NCBI GenBank assembly: GCA_036768485.1
Contig: JAVLUZ010000340.1
Coordinates: 4,957,886 to 5,021,885, forward strand
DNA length: 64,000 nt
Direction: 5' to 3'
From: Mermis nigrescens
Lineage: Eukaryota > Nematoda > Enoplea > Mermithida > Mermithidae
A model generated the notes under the pieces. It was not told where the DNA came from. It did no database searches and worked only from the letters and a program-made list of their open reading frames with translations. Below are positions 1-11,636 of this stretch, in pieces (within the stretch, counting starts at the first letter, position 1; the number at the start of each line of letters is the position of its first letter). Position numbers and translations under genes: made by a program.

Positions 1-206
1 TATGTACTTTACCAGATCCCAAATTTAGTGATTCTACCCTACCCTTAATTTTGAAGCTTGGGAATCTATAATTCAAGGGATAATATATGAATCCTTCAAT
101 CTGGAGCGTGTGGAGCGATCAAGCGAGAATAATAATCCAAGTCTGATCAGACTGCATTTTCCAAACTGACTTAAATTTCCACAAAAGCAGAGGGCATTAA
201 GTCATA

Positions 207-617
207 CATGCACATAGGGGTGAGGGGTGGGTATTACCCTCCTGAAGGGTCAGCCGGACAGATACTGTCCGGCGATTTTGAGCTGATGGAACGTTTTTGC
301 ATCATTTTTGAAGTCAAAAGCAGTAAAAACGTCAAAAACTTTCCGGCGCTTCGCACTAGATTAGTACTTTTAAGTACTTTTTGCTCAAAAAACGCACAAA
401 ATTCAAAAATTTGTGCATTTTTAATGTTAAAAGTGATATAATGCTTTCAAAATGGACTAAAAATGCTTTAAAATGCGAAATTACCACGAAAAAACGTTTT
501 ATAGGCTATTTTGACCATTTTGATCGTTAAAACAGCAAAAAAACGTGAACGTTAAATTCACTGTTTTGGATTTTTAGGATTTCACCCCCTTCCGCCGACC
601 CTGTACACCTTTGCATT
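207..617 (+). mobile_element. hAT-like MITE, family 2 (about 410 bp)
   Basis: The left end reads CATGCACATAGGGGTGAGG, and the right end carries the partly complementary GTACACCTTTG. It is flanked by AAGTCATA and AAGTTATA, a likely 8-bp target duplication with one change. The same sequence recurs at 3826-4243 and 33503-33889. There is no transposase; a short ORF inside it is not coding. Confidence 0.65.
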
Positions 618-741
618 AAGTTATAGCTCATCCGATTGTTTTATCGCAAAAATGTTTATTAATCGACGCGCAAAGTCAAATAATTCCTCCTAAGTGCACA
701 TGTATGTATATCGGTAAATACTAAATTGAGCATTGCAATAC

Positions 742-3132
742 TTTGACGCCTTGCTCTCGCATATTTTCAATGGTCTTGCGCATAGGGGGCGTTTCCGGTT
801 CCAGAAGCTCTACTTCTAATTTGACAGTATCTTCATTATAAGGCCCGAGCATGCAATATTGATCACCCAATTCCTCGATAGTGACGGCAGCTTTAGTTCT
901 TAGTACGGTATAAATGCCACCGACTGAAATAGATAGATAAATAAATAAATAAATAAATGAATAAATTGAAATAAAACACAAATTAAAAATAATCATTATT
1001 GAAATGCAAACAAATCTTACTGAAGTTGACTACATGCACGCACACCATCGGAATTCTCGGGGATAGGGGTAATGAAATTTTAAAGTGCCTTTTTTGGCTT
1101 AGAAAATGGTAAAGATATGCATCAAAAAGGTCGTATTCTATACCTTTCTGGAGCACATTTCGAAAAAATGAAAGAATATAGTCACAAAATAAGTACATAT
1201 GTATATGGCGTGAAGCGCCCTAAAAATTGACATTTCAAAGCGAATAGATAGCTAAAATCGTTTAAAGCAGCACCTTTTCTACGAATTTTTCGGAATCTTT
1301 TGGGAAATCGCGAATTCTGTGGCGGGGTGAAAAAATTTCTGAAGGGGTGAAAACTTGTCTGGGAGGGTTTAAACCCCCCAGATCATGTCTGACTGACAAT
1401 ATATAAAAAATGAAAAATATACACGATACATAAATAGGATATTCGTGGAGATAGATGAAAAAATCAATGCATCGCGTCAGGCAACTATAACTATAAAATA
1501 TAGAAAAAAAGATAAAAGTGGGTGGTCCATCATTCTGAGGCGAGTTTCGCTCTTTCCTTCCACGGTTTGCACCCCCAGCAAATAGCCAGGACCTATAGAT
1601 TGTCTCTGAGACATTCGCCCTACAGTTCTCGTCCAAACCAAGATATACTTCTCGTCAATATTTCGTAACATAGCTCAGAAGTTTTAATGCTACCACAGTC
1701 CACGTTTTAGAGTAGGGGCAGGGCCGTAGTTGTGGGGGAGCGAGGGCAAGGGGAGCGGCCGCCCCCTTGCCCGGAAAAAAACATTTTAAAAGGTAAGACA
1801 ATGCAGGAAAGACGGAAAAATCGCACGTCTTTGTCGCAAAATCTTGGAATTAATTTGAATTTTTCATAGCTTTAATCTAAGCCCGACCGAAAGATGACAC
1901 TTTTTATAGATTTTTCAGTTAGAAAGAATGTTTTTCAAAAAATTTCGAATTTTATTATCTTAATAAATACAGCATGTCGAGAAATGTCGAAAAATAAGGT
2001 TTTTGCGAGCTATCCGACGAACTTTCCGAGATATACATAGACCAATTTATGTTAGGTCCGCCCCCTAACCCGTTGGCCAGATCCTGGATACGGGCCTCAG
2101 GGGATGACAAGATATTTTATCATCATCGGATTTTTGAAAATCGGCTGAACTGAAATGGTATTAAAAATTTGGTACAAATACTGAAATACCATAAAATCTA
2201 CTTCACTTCACACTCACAGAACGTAGGTACCTACTTGAAAATTCCAAACAATTTTTACAAACGAATACACCAACTTCATTCGCTAAGGCGACGAAGAAAC
2301 GTGAAGGTTGATAGGAAATCGAGAAAAACAAAAAGTGAAGGATAATAGCCGAAACATTGGAAAAATTTAAAAAATAACAATATCATAATACCCAAAACAA
2401 CAAAACACGCTTTTGTCGTTCATAACACGGGTATTGAGCTTTAGAACTTAAAATATCACGATTTTGCTTCACCCTATTTATTTAATGACATATGCGAAGG
2501 TAAAATTTATGGAGAAAAAAGTTTTGAGAGCCTAGTCTATTCTAAGAATTTGAATGCACACTCATTTACAGTGTTTTTCTTGTATTCGGCAAACATTTTA
2601 GGGAAGACAAAAACTACAAAAAGGTTCAAAATTCGCGAAAATTTTGGACGCTTCGCGCCGAAATGAGTCATTGTGCGTTCTATATATCTTTATAATGGCA
2701 GAAATTGCATTTCAAAGGCGAAAATGTCAAATTTTTCGGCGCTTCGCGCCGTTTTGAGACAATTGTTAGTGATTTTTGCTCTCAGAATTCCAGAAATTAG
2801 CTAAAATACACCACCAAAGGTCGAACAACTCTGTTTTTGCCACACTAAAATCGCTACTGTACCATATTATAGTATCCAAAAATTTGTGTGTACGAAATGT
2901 ACAAAGACTTTTAGGGACCATCTTTGTACATGTACAAACGGACCTTATACGAAAAAAACACTGCTCACTTACCCTTATTAGCAACTTCCCAGGCAGCTTC
3001 AAACACAACCCTGTTTTCTTCTCTAGCCGTTTCTCCCCGATCTAACTGGTCGTCTCGAACAGTGCTAGATAAATCCATAGCTTGTAAACGCTTCCCAAGC
3101 TTGGAAAGTCTCGCGCTGGGTTCCTGAGCCAT
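742..3132 (-). CDS. GlyS: Glycogen synthase, N-terminal two coding exons (partial gene)
   Basis: Glycogen synthase (GT3 family) transfers glucose from UDP-glucose to growing glycogen in the cytosol. Exon 1 is 2973-3132: it starts at the ATG whose product begins MAQEPSARLSK, gives 53 codons plus one base, and ends at donor GTAAGT. Exon 2 is 742-923: it follows a TTTCAG acceptor, completes a Val codon and gives 60 more codons. The joined protein reads WEVANK-VGGIYTV, the conserved N-terminal nucleotide-sugar-binding segment of animal glycogen synthases, followed by a GPYNED segment and the LLEPETPP region, all in the family order. The likely exon 2 donor is GTATTG at 741-736, inferred from where similarity stops. 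About 113 residues are present of roughly 700 expected; the remaining exons lie left of position 1. The start context AGAATGG is good. An in-frame GTG farther upstream (3183) is not preferred. An RLS motif near the N-terminus could be a kinase site, which is only inference. Confidence 0.93.
924..2972 (-). other. Glycogen synthase intron 1, with repeats
   Basis: This is a phase-1 intron with donor GTAAGT and acceptor TTTCAG. A short (TTTA)n-type microsatellite at about 932-966 supplies the pyrimidine tract just before the acceptor. About 1035-1395 holds a diverged 400-bp MITE of the ATCATGCATG type. About 2560-2967 is a copy of a dispersed repeat with GTACATGTAC and GGCGCTTCGCGCC palindromes, and this repeat stops about five bases short of the donor. 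Confidence 0.7.
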
Positions 3133-3176
3133 TCTAAACCATAAATAAGCTGCATTAATTGTAACGTTTAAAATAG

Positions 3177-3190
3177 CAGTCACGTGACTG
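3177..3190. promoter_or_regulatory. Palindromic E-box / CLEAR-like site upstream of glycogen synthase
   Basis: The 14-bp sequence CAGTCACGTGACTG is a perfect palindrome lying 45-58 bases upstream of the glycogen synthase start codon. Its core GTCACGTGAC matches the site bound by bHLH-zipper factors of the TFEB/MITF, USF and Max/Mlx groups. The position suggests a promoter or 5'-UTR element linking this gene to nutrient or lysosomal regulation. Binding is inferred; only the motif is seen. Confidence 0.5.
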
Positions 3191-6100
3191 AAAGTGCTGT
3201 CTCAGCAGAACCGTGTCGTATATGTCTATCAAAATGACCGGCTGTTTGTTAACCACATTAACGCATTTTGTAAGCTAAAAGTTAATTACCCTTTGATTCT
3301 TATTTAGAACATATCTCGCAATGAGTTATAAAATAAGGAGCATTCTTTTCCAATGAGCAGATTCTCTGTATAAAAACACAATTCGAAGACTGGATGTAAT
3401 GCTTTCTGCCAGTGAAAAGTAATTGAAACAAATTGAGGTACGTAATTTACTATAGATAAAAATTCTAACTAGCTTACATTAATTATGATCACACAAGAGC
3501 ATGGGGGTGAAAGGAAGTATTACCCCCTGAGCTCTGAAAAACTGATAGCTATACGGCCATTTTGGCCGAAAAAGCATTGCTATATAGCCTTTTTTGGACT
3601 CAGAAACATACATTGTTAGCTTAGAAATGCTATATAGTTATCTTTTCCGAGTTTCAAAAGGATATACGAGTATTTTAGTATAGTATTTTCACGACTCCAA
3701 AAAGGGTTAAATAGCTATTTTTAGTCCAAAAAGGCTTTGCATCTGTTTGTGAGTCCAAAAAGGCTACATAGCTAGTTTTCACAGCCCAGGACTAAAAATG
3801 CTTTAAAATGAGGAATCATCACGTACATGCACATATGGGGGTGAGAGGGTATTACCCCCACCCCCGGCTGAGGAATCAGCCAGACAGTTACTGTCCGACG
3901 ATTTTGAGCTGACGGAACGTTTCTTGCATCATTTTTGTGGTCAAGAGCAGTAAAAATGTCAAAAATTTTCTGGCGTTTCGCGTCGGATTAATACTTTTAT
4001 GTAGTTTTAACTCAACAAGCGCCCAAAATCGATGAATTCCTGCATTTTAGTGTCATAAGTGATATGTTGTCAAAATGGACTATGTAAAAATGCTTCAAAA
4101 TTTAATATTAACCCGAAAAAACGTTTTTTATGCTATTTTGACCGTTTTGGTCGTTCAAACAGCAAAAAATTGTGAACTTTAAATTTAATTTTTCGGATTT
4201 CTGGGATTTCACCCCCTACCGACCCTGACCTTGTGCACCTATGAATCACCACGAAAAAGCGTTTTATACGCTATTCAGACCATTTACGCTATTGAATATC
4301 AAAAAAATCGTGTTTTCAATTTTTAGCCAAAGATGGTAAAAAAGCACACAAAATTGACCTGAAATAAAAATGCAAGTTTTGACCTAAAATGGGGGATAAA
4401 AAGTCTCAGTTATTGAGAAGGGGCGTGTGACGACCGACTTTGGCCGGGTGATCCGCCGATCTTCCCAAACCTCCGTTATACGTAAGCATACACACAACTT
4501 ACATGGAAATTTAAAACTCGCGTTTCTTACACCACGCTGCTTGTCCTACTCGTCCGTCCTTTATGCGCTATGTAACAAAATTTAATTTTATCGAAGAAAC
4601 CAGCGCTTACCAAAACCTGTGAGTTGAAAAACAAGGATTTATACAGGCACTATGATAGGTCGAATATAGGTAGGTTCTAGGTATGTCGGTATAACTACCA
4701 ATCTATATTTTCAATGCATGTAAAAAATATAGAAGTTGGCCAGCACACACAGATTTGCACGTGGGGGTACCCAAATTAAAAAACGGGATTTTTTTCTGAA
4801 AAAATAAGGTAAAATGGAGGTCGAAAATGGATAAAAACGAAAAATCTCTTCAAAAGTACTTAAAATTGACCAGAAATATGTACCTATTATTAGTTTCAAC
4901 CCGATACAGCATTTTACGTAGGCGATCTTGGGATGACTAGGGGGTTGTCACTCACCAGAATTTGCGATTTCCCGAAAAATTCGCAGAAAAGGCGCTGTTT
5001 TAAGCGTTTTTTAGCTATCACTTTGCTGAAAAAAGTCAAAATAACGGCGCTTCGCGCCATAGACTCATTTTTTGACAAAGTACATTTTGTTCAATTTACT
5101 CGAATTTTGGCCCAACCCAAATATCCCACTACAGCCATAATCCGGTAATCTCGTTTCGGCTTTGTTTATCTGCTGGCGTTAAGTTGAATGCATATTACTA
5201 AGCCTAAGCTGAATCAGTGACAAAATTGAAATTTCTATTTTTTCGAAATGTTGCATGTTTTTGAGCATCGTCAGAAACGCCGAAAAACGATGTTGTTAAC
5301 GTGTTTTTGATTCCAGAAAAGATACTTTGAAAGTTAACACCCATATATGATCTTGGGGGTTTGGGGTTCCCCACCCTTCGCCCAGAAAAATTTTAACCCC
5401 TTGCAAAAATTTTTTCATCCCCTCCAAGAATTGGCGATTTTTTGAAAGCTCTCAAAAATTTTCTAAAAATTTGTAGAAAAGATGCTTTTTAAGCGTTTAA
5501 GTGCCAAAATTTCAGCGCTTCGCGCCATTATTTTCACATTATGTTCATGTTTTGACTATATTTTGTTCAATTTGTTCCGACTTTTTCGTTTTTTAAATTT
5601 TTTTATGTTTTTATGATCTAGAGAGATAGAACATCGTCAGAAACACTCAAAAACGATGTTTTCGATGCGTGCCTACCATTGTTGGACCGAAAAAAGGCAC
5701 TTCATGATTTCAACCCCGCCCCACCCCAGAATTTCCATGTTGTGCATGTATGTTCACAGCCTCACCAGAATTCCCATGCTAGGCATATCTGAGTAGGTAT
5801 AACAGTTTTTGAGGCCATTTGGCCCGAAAAAGCACTCTATCTGACCCTCCAGACAGGCCACGATGTGCATTATCCATCTGATCATATTGTTTTCATAAAT
5901 GTACATAGTTAATATGTAACGAAGGTTTCAGAGCTCGCAAAGAAGTATGTAGAGCGAAAACTAATTGATTTGATTAAATTTAACACTCTTTTTCATGCAA
6001 TTTTTCAATAAAATCAGTGATATGATGGACTAAATTAAAGCAATTTTCAACATTTCAATTTTTGCAAAAAGACTATTTTTGTGGTTTTGAGCTTCAACAA

Positions 6101-6525
6101 AAAAGGTTAAAAAAAGACGCGGAAGGGAAAAAATCTTCAAAACTTTTTTGGTTTCAGTTATGAGACTACGCATGGAAATATGTGGTTTTGATATCATACA
6201 TATAGATTTAGACTTAGGCATAGTTACGTTACTTGCATTCGCATTGGTTCCAGCGCAATAATCTAAAACTGCATAAGTTGAATGGGGCGACTGGGTAAAA
6301 TCCGGACAGTAAAATCAGGACAGTGCATTTGATAAATGCATGTAACGATTCAAAATTTTGGGTGGAAGGTCCCCAGCTATTTTTATGGGGGAAGGAAAGG
6401 GATAAAGCGACCTCCAATTTTTCGCCAAACGCAGGCCTAAAAATTCAATTTTTCCAAAAGTCGAGAAAGGGTCAAAAAATTCTAACTTCTGACTTTGATG
6501 GAATGGAGACGACCTAATTTAGGTG
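3191..6525. other. Gene-poor stretch with degenerate MITE remnants
   Basis: No coding region was recognised. Apart from the family 2 copy, it holds GGCGCTTCGCGCC-type hairpins near 5050 and 5516. About 5342-5751 is a 400-bp element starting CATATATGATCTTGGGGG and ending TTGTGCATGTATG, related in reverse to the copy at 29176. The segment 5750-6525 shows nothing recognisable. Confidence 0.5.
3826..4243 (+). mobile_element. hAT-like MITE, family 2
   Basis: This copy starts CATGCACATATGGGGGTGAG and ends TTGTGCACCTATG. It shares the internal block around the CCGGACAG/CTGTCCGG-type inverted motif and a GATTTCACCCCCT right part with the copies at 207-617 and 33503-33889. The flanks AATCATCACG and AATCACCACG are near-identical, consistent with a target duplication. 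A truncated relative lies at about 3495-3545. Confidence 0.65.
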
Positions 6526-6533
6526 GGGCGATC

Positions 6534-6948
6534 CATACCTGGGCAATGGATTTTGGTTCTGAAGGTACCAGGGTCCGTTTTGTTGAGGTTAGTTGGTTGG
6601 TTGGTTGGTTGTTTGTTTGGCCAGTTGGTTAGTTGTTTGGTTGGGTAGGTGGTTGGTTAGTTGGCCGTTTAGTTTGTTGGTTAGTTGGCTAGTTGGTTGG
6701 TTGTTCGGCTGGTTGTTTGGTTTTGGTTGGCTAGTTGGCTGGTAGGTTGGCCGGTTAGTTGCTTAGTTGCTTGGCTAGCAGGTTGGTTGTCTCATTTTAT
6801 CACTTTTTTATTTTTGGGTCAAAAATTCCACTCCCCCTTCCTAATAAAAACTGTTTTTTCTGGCGCCACCCAGCTGGGGTTCTGAAGGTACCGAAGTGCC
6901 TTCTGGCGCCACCCGGTGGCGCGGGTGGCGCGGCATTGCCCACCTATG
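6534..6948 (+). mobile_element. hAT-like MITE with (TTGG)n interior
   Basis: The left end is CATACCTGGGCAATGG and the right end CATTGCCCACCTATG, giving inverted termini. It is flanked by an exact 8-bp duplication GGGCGATC (6526-6533 and 6949-6956). About 200 bases of degenerate TTGG repeat occupy 6585-6790. The same ends and the same repeat type occur in the elements at 44199-50184 and 60800-61185. The ORFs inside read as low-complexity Trp/Leu/Val and are not genes. Confidence 0.85.
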
Positions 6949-6956
6949 GGGCGATC

Positions 6957-9360
6957 CCCCATCCCGCTGTTACATGTATGAGTAAAGTGGAAAAATCAGG
7001 GCAACGTATTCAAAGAATAAACTATTATGGTCGAACTCGGACAACTGGGTAAAATTCGGACAATGCATTCAATAGATAAAGAAGTGGAAAATCGAACAAT
7101 GCATTGAATATTTCTAGTCGATTAAGTGTAAATAAGAGAGCCTTAATTAATTAATTCATAAGTAATTAACTGATTAATTACCTAGGAGCACGCATGGGAG
7201 GCGATCAAATACTGGCGGTCTAGCATAGTTTCCCAAGGTCCAGAGTTGAAGGAGGGGTGAAATCCTAAAATGGGGGCCAATAAATTAACTGGTGTTCATT
7301 ATTAGCCGACACTTTTTTCGTACGAGCTTCTTTGTGCATGTACAAAGATCTCCGCAAAAGGCATTGTATGTATGAGCGAACAAATTTTAGTAGATAATTA
7401 AATATACACATTTTTACATACTATCAGTGCGTGATCTGCTACCCGCATGCAGTCCTAAATGTGATAATTCGGCCTAAATTTAGTTGATAATTTCGGCGTG
7501 AAGCGCCGAAATTTTTATGAGCTTTTGATGGAATTTACACATGAAAGTCGACTGAGAAAGCTAAAATAACTTGTACTACAAAATCAGAAATATTACATAA
7601 ATTTCAATATGCTGATTAAATCTTACAATAAGCACCACTGCGCTTATAAATTCAATGCATCGTCGAGATAAATTAGTCAATTTTATATTTGAACGGCAAA
7701 AAGTGCCAAGTTATTAAACAGTATATACTTATTTTTGCATGAAATCTTTCAAAACAGTAGAAATATATACGAAAGATATTCGAATCTGCACAAAGATGCC
7801 TAGATTACAGAAGGATTGATTTTGGATTGTTTAATGTCCCCTCTTGAAGCTAAATACAGTATATTAGCGATATTCGGCGCGAAACGCCGAAAATCTTTGG
7901 AATTTACCGAAAAATAACATAAAACTTGCCCCAGAAAGCAGTGTTTTTTGTGCAAGGTCCGTTTGTACATGTACAAAGATAGTTCCCAAAAGTCTTTGTA
8001 CATTTTGTACAAACAAATGTTAAATACTATGATCTGGTACAGTAGCGATGTTAGTGTGGTAAAAATAGAGTTTTTCGACCTTTGGTAGTGTATTTTATCT
8101 AATTTATGGGTCTCTAAGAACAAAAATCACTAAAAATCGTCTTAAAATGGCGCGAAGCGCCGAAAAATTTGACATTCGTTCTTTCGAAATGCAATTTCTG
8201 CCATTATAAAAATATATAGAACACACAATTACTCATTTCGGCGCGAAGCACCGATAATTTTGCGAATTTTAGACCTTTTTGCAATTTTTAACTTCCCAAA
8301 AATCTTTGTACATATACAAAAACGGTCCCGGAAAGTCTTTGTACATCGGGAATAATCTTTGCCAAATACAAAAAATACCGTGCCAGAAAGTATTTTAACA
8401 TTGTATAAAGATGGCTCCAAAAATAAATGCACGAGCGAAAGTCGATTTGAGGCAAAAACCTGCATTTCTTGGCCATTTGTAGGTGCCTTTTTTGCGATTT
8501 TCAGCCAAAACTTGGTGGTCGTTTACCCCTTCCTTTGAAAATGGCCAAAAGCCGTACGTTTAGCAAAGGGCTTTGAGGAATTCCCCACCTAAGGTTGGAC
8601 GTCCTCCCCACTCACCCCCACCTCCCCAATTTTTGGCGAAAACTTGCGCTTTTGGCTATTTTTATGTCTTTTTGCCACTTTTGGCCAAAAATCGGAACCC
8701 CTTTCCCCCTAGAAATGGCCGAGAAACATACATGTAACAGGGGGTTTGGACGATCGCTCACCCGCGCTTGTACGCCCCCAGCCCCGCCCTCAAAGTCAGA
8801 AAATTATTGACCACCATCCTTCCATTTTTAGCGAAAACTTGCGCTTTTTGGCAATTTTCAGGTGTTTTTTTGCCATTTTGGCCTAAAATTGGAGTCGCTT
8901 ACCCCCCCTTCTTTTAAAAATGGCCAAGGACCTCCTACCCGAAATTATCAGCCGTTACATATATGCCGAGGACCCCTCTCCAAAAATGTTGAGCTGTCAC
9001 TTGCATGTTTTATAGTGATAATTTGTCCATTTACTCTTGCATTCAAAAATACTGGATCTCTTCATGCAATTCTACTAGTTAAGTGCGTTTTTGCCACAAT
9101 AAAAATTAAATTCAAAAAATTCAAACGGTTTTCACCAAAAATCGTCTGACAGTGACTTGAGTCTTGGACGCTGAGTGGGGAGGTAATACCCACCCTCACC
9201 CCACCCCTATGGGAATATGTGGAGGTGGTGTAAAACTAGCAAAAATCTCAAAAAACATGCCAAAAATTCAATTCTGGAGGATCTATCGATGTTTAGGGGG
9301 TCTATTGGATTCTAGGGGTACAAAACCCCAAACATCCACGCTCATGTGTGATTAAGAGTC
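6957..9360. repeat. Dispersed repeats without a recognisable gene
   Basis: About 7880-8260 is a minus-strand copy of the repeat that carries GTACATGTAC and GGCGCGAAGCGCC palindromes, with a second related block to about 8450. From 8460 to 8990 there are three degenerate copies of a 150-250 bp unit containing CAAAACTTGCGCTTTT-like, GCCATTTTGGCC-like and CCCCTTCCTTTGAAAATGGC-like segments. No ORF here resembles a protein. Confidence 0.55.
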
Positions 9361-10130
9361 AATTACATAGCTACATAGGTTCAATTAATCAGTTAGAAGT
9401 GTTATTGATTAAGATGTAAATAATTAATTGATTAATTAATTAAGAGTAAATTGAAAATAATTTTAAATCAATCAGAACTGTATTTAACAACGAGCTAGAT
9501 AATTAATGAATTTTAACTAATTAAAAGTTCAATTAATTAATTAAGAGTTAATTGATTAATATATTTTAATTAATCCATTAGAAGTGTGATTACTTATGAG
9601 GTAGCTAAGTAATTAATTGTGACTGATTAATGAAATTAATAAATTAAGTCTTTAATTAATTAATTATTACTTTTACTTAATTAGAAATGTTATTAATTAA
9701 TTAAGAGATAAACAGATAATTAACATTAATCAATTAAATTTAATTGATTAATTACGATTTAAATAATAGTAATAAATAGATTAATTGTTTTCGACTAATT
9801 AAGAGTAATTAATAATCTGAGAATCAATTCGTAAATTAAGTAGTTTTGATTTGATTAAGAGTTCAAGTAATAAATTGGTTAAGTAAATTAATGAAATAAT
9901 TTACGGGCAAATAAGATTTAATTAACTAATTAATTGCACTAATCAATTAGGAACTTCATTAAATAATTGAATTTATTTAATTGATTAGAATTAATTAGAA
10001 GTATAATTAATAAAGAGTAAATTAATTAATTAATAAAGAGTGAAATTATTTCATTAATATTTTGATTAATAAATGGTTAATTAAGTGATTTTTGTCAATC
10101 ATTTAAAAGTAAGAGTAATTAAATCTTTTA
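9361..10130. repeat. TTAATTAA-rich low-complexity tract
   Basis: About 750 bases are built almost entirely from TTAATTAA, ATTGATTAATT and AAGAGTAAATT words in irregular order. It looks like a strongly diverged AT-rich satellite and has no coding potential. Confidence 0.7.
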
Positions 10131-11299
10131 TTTCCTGTTTCTTTTTAAATTTTTAGTTTTTTATTATCTTCAACCATCATACCTAATTTTTTCATAATTT
10201 TCATGATTTTGACGTTTCTGATGATTCAAGTGAAATCTGGACTCAGACTTGGAGAATTAGATAAAATCTGGATTAGGACAACTGGGTAAAATCCGAACAA
10301 TAAAAGGCTAAACTTAAGGATATGGTACTTTTAGAAAAGGAGCAAAACGAATATGGAATGCCAAAATTTTTTGCCTACATGGTAGAGCATGATAAATTGA
10401 AGCGCGAAAAAAAATTTGGTGAAAATCTGAGCCATGCTTGCAAAGTTGCAGGCAACTCTCTATTTGAGTGTTGGGTGGGACGATTAAACGGCTCGATCCA
10501 AGGACTGACACATTTGTCAGAAATAAATAATATGGGCTGAAATTACGGAGGGAAGCATAGCAATGAAGGAGAAGAAAGAAAAAAAGCGCGAAAAGCTATT
10601 TGAAATTTTAAAAAACTTTGAAAAAAATTTTTTTTGTATGTTTTTTCGATTTTACTTGACAAGATATACAAAAATCTAAGTTTTTGCTTCTATTATACTT
10701 AGGCTTAGGCTTAGTATATCTGAAAAGGTGTTTTAAGTTGCTTAGGCCGAGGTCGCTCCCACTCAGGTCGATGTATAGATGCTTAGGTCGATGTATAGAT
10801 GCTTAGATCGATGTATAGATGCTTAGGTCGATGTATTGATGCTTAGGTCGATAGGTCGATGTATAGATGCTTAGGTCGACGTAAATTGGGTATCTGCGTG
10901 TGATTCTGCATTCAGCTGTTTGAATTGAAAAAATGAACTTAAAAAAAATTCAAAATTTCTTTGAATCTTCAAATATTTTAATATAAATATTTATATAATA
11001 TAATATGATATAATATAATATAAATGTAAAATAAAATAATGAAATAATCAAATATTAAAGACTTAGGTCGAAATTTTTTTCCGCGCTTTCTTTCAACATG
11101 TTCTAAGTACTGAGCGAAAAATTCGCTTTTCTGAAGTTTATTTTTTAGTATTCTGAAAGTACCATATTCTTAAGTTACTCCCAATAGAATCAGTACAACA
11201 CATTTTATAGGTGAGTGAAGTAAGTACCAAGTTGGAAAAATCAGAACAATGGATTAACTATAATTAGTTTTAATTACCTACCTAACAATTAATTTTTTC
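10131..11299. repeat. Repeat with 20-bp tandem array (CTTAGGTCGATGTATAGATG)
   Basis: About 10740-10885 contains five to six copies of the 20-base unit CTTAGGTCGATGTATAGATG. The same array and its left flank TTATACTTAGGCTTAGGCTT recur at 11515-11636, so the segment is duplicated. A 72-codon ORF at 10322-10540 has no recognised domain. The AT-rich part 10620-11060 shows nothing else. Confidence 0.6.
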
Positions 11300-11500
11300 G
11301 GCTAATATTGAGAATAAGGTGACCTCCTAGAAATTGACTTTGCATGGATGATTTAATCTAATGAAAAGTCAAGGAATTCAAATCTGGAAGAATTAGGTGT
11401 CGGTCGGCATTATTGACCGAGTTACAGGCTGTTGAACTTCATGTGTTTAAGGATAACAAATTGATTAAGACGAACTGGGCGGCTATTCTCAATATTAGCC
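11300..11500. mobile_element. 201-bp MITE with 17-bp perfect inverted ends
   Basis: The ends GGCTAATATTGAGAATA and TATTCTCAATATTAGCC are exact reverse complements. The inner part has no ORF. A related end, GGTCACCTTATTCTCAATAT, is found at about 13470-13490. No target duplication is obvious beyond T-rich flanks, so the superfamily is unknown. Confidence 0.65.
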
Positions 11501-11636
11501 GTTTTTACTTCTATTATACTTAGGCTTAGGCTTAGTATATCTGAAAAGTGTTTAAAGCTGCTTAGGTCAAGGTCGCTCCCGCTCAGGTCGATGTATAGAT
11601 GCTTAGGCGATGTATAGATGCTTAGGTCGATGTATA

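Noticed and set aside
10322..10540. 72-codon ORF starting MVLLEKEQNEYG
   Set aside because: Looks protein-like, but no family, neighbouring exon or splice support was found.
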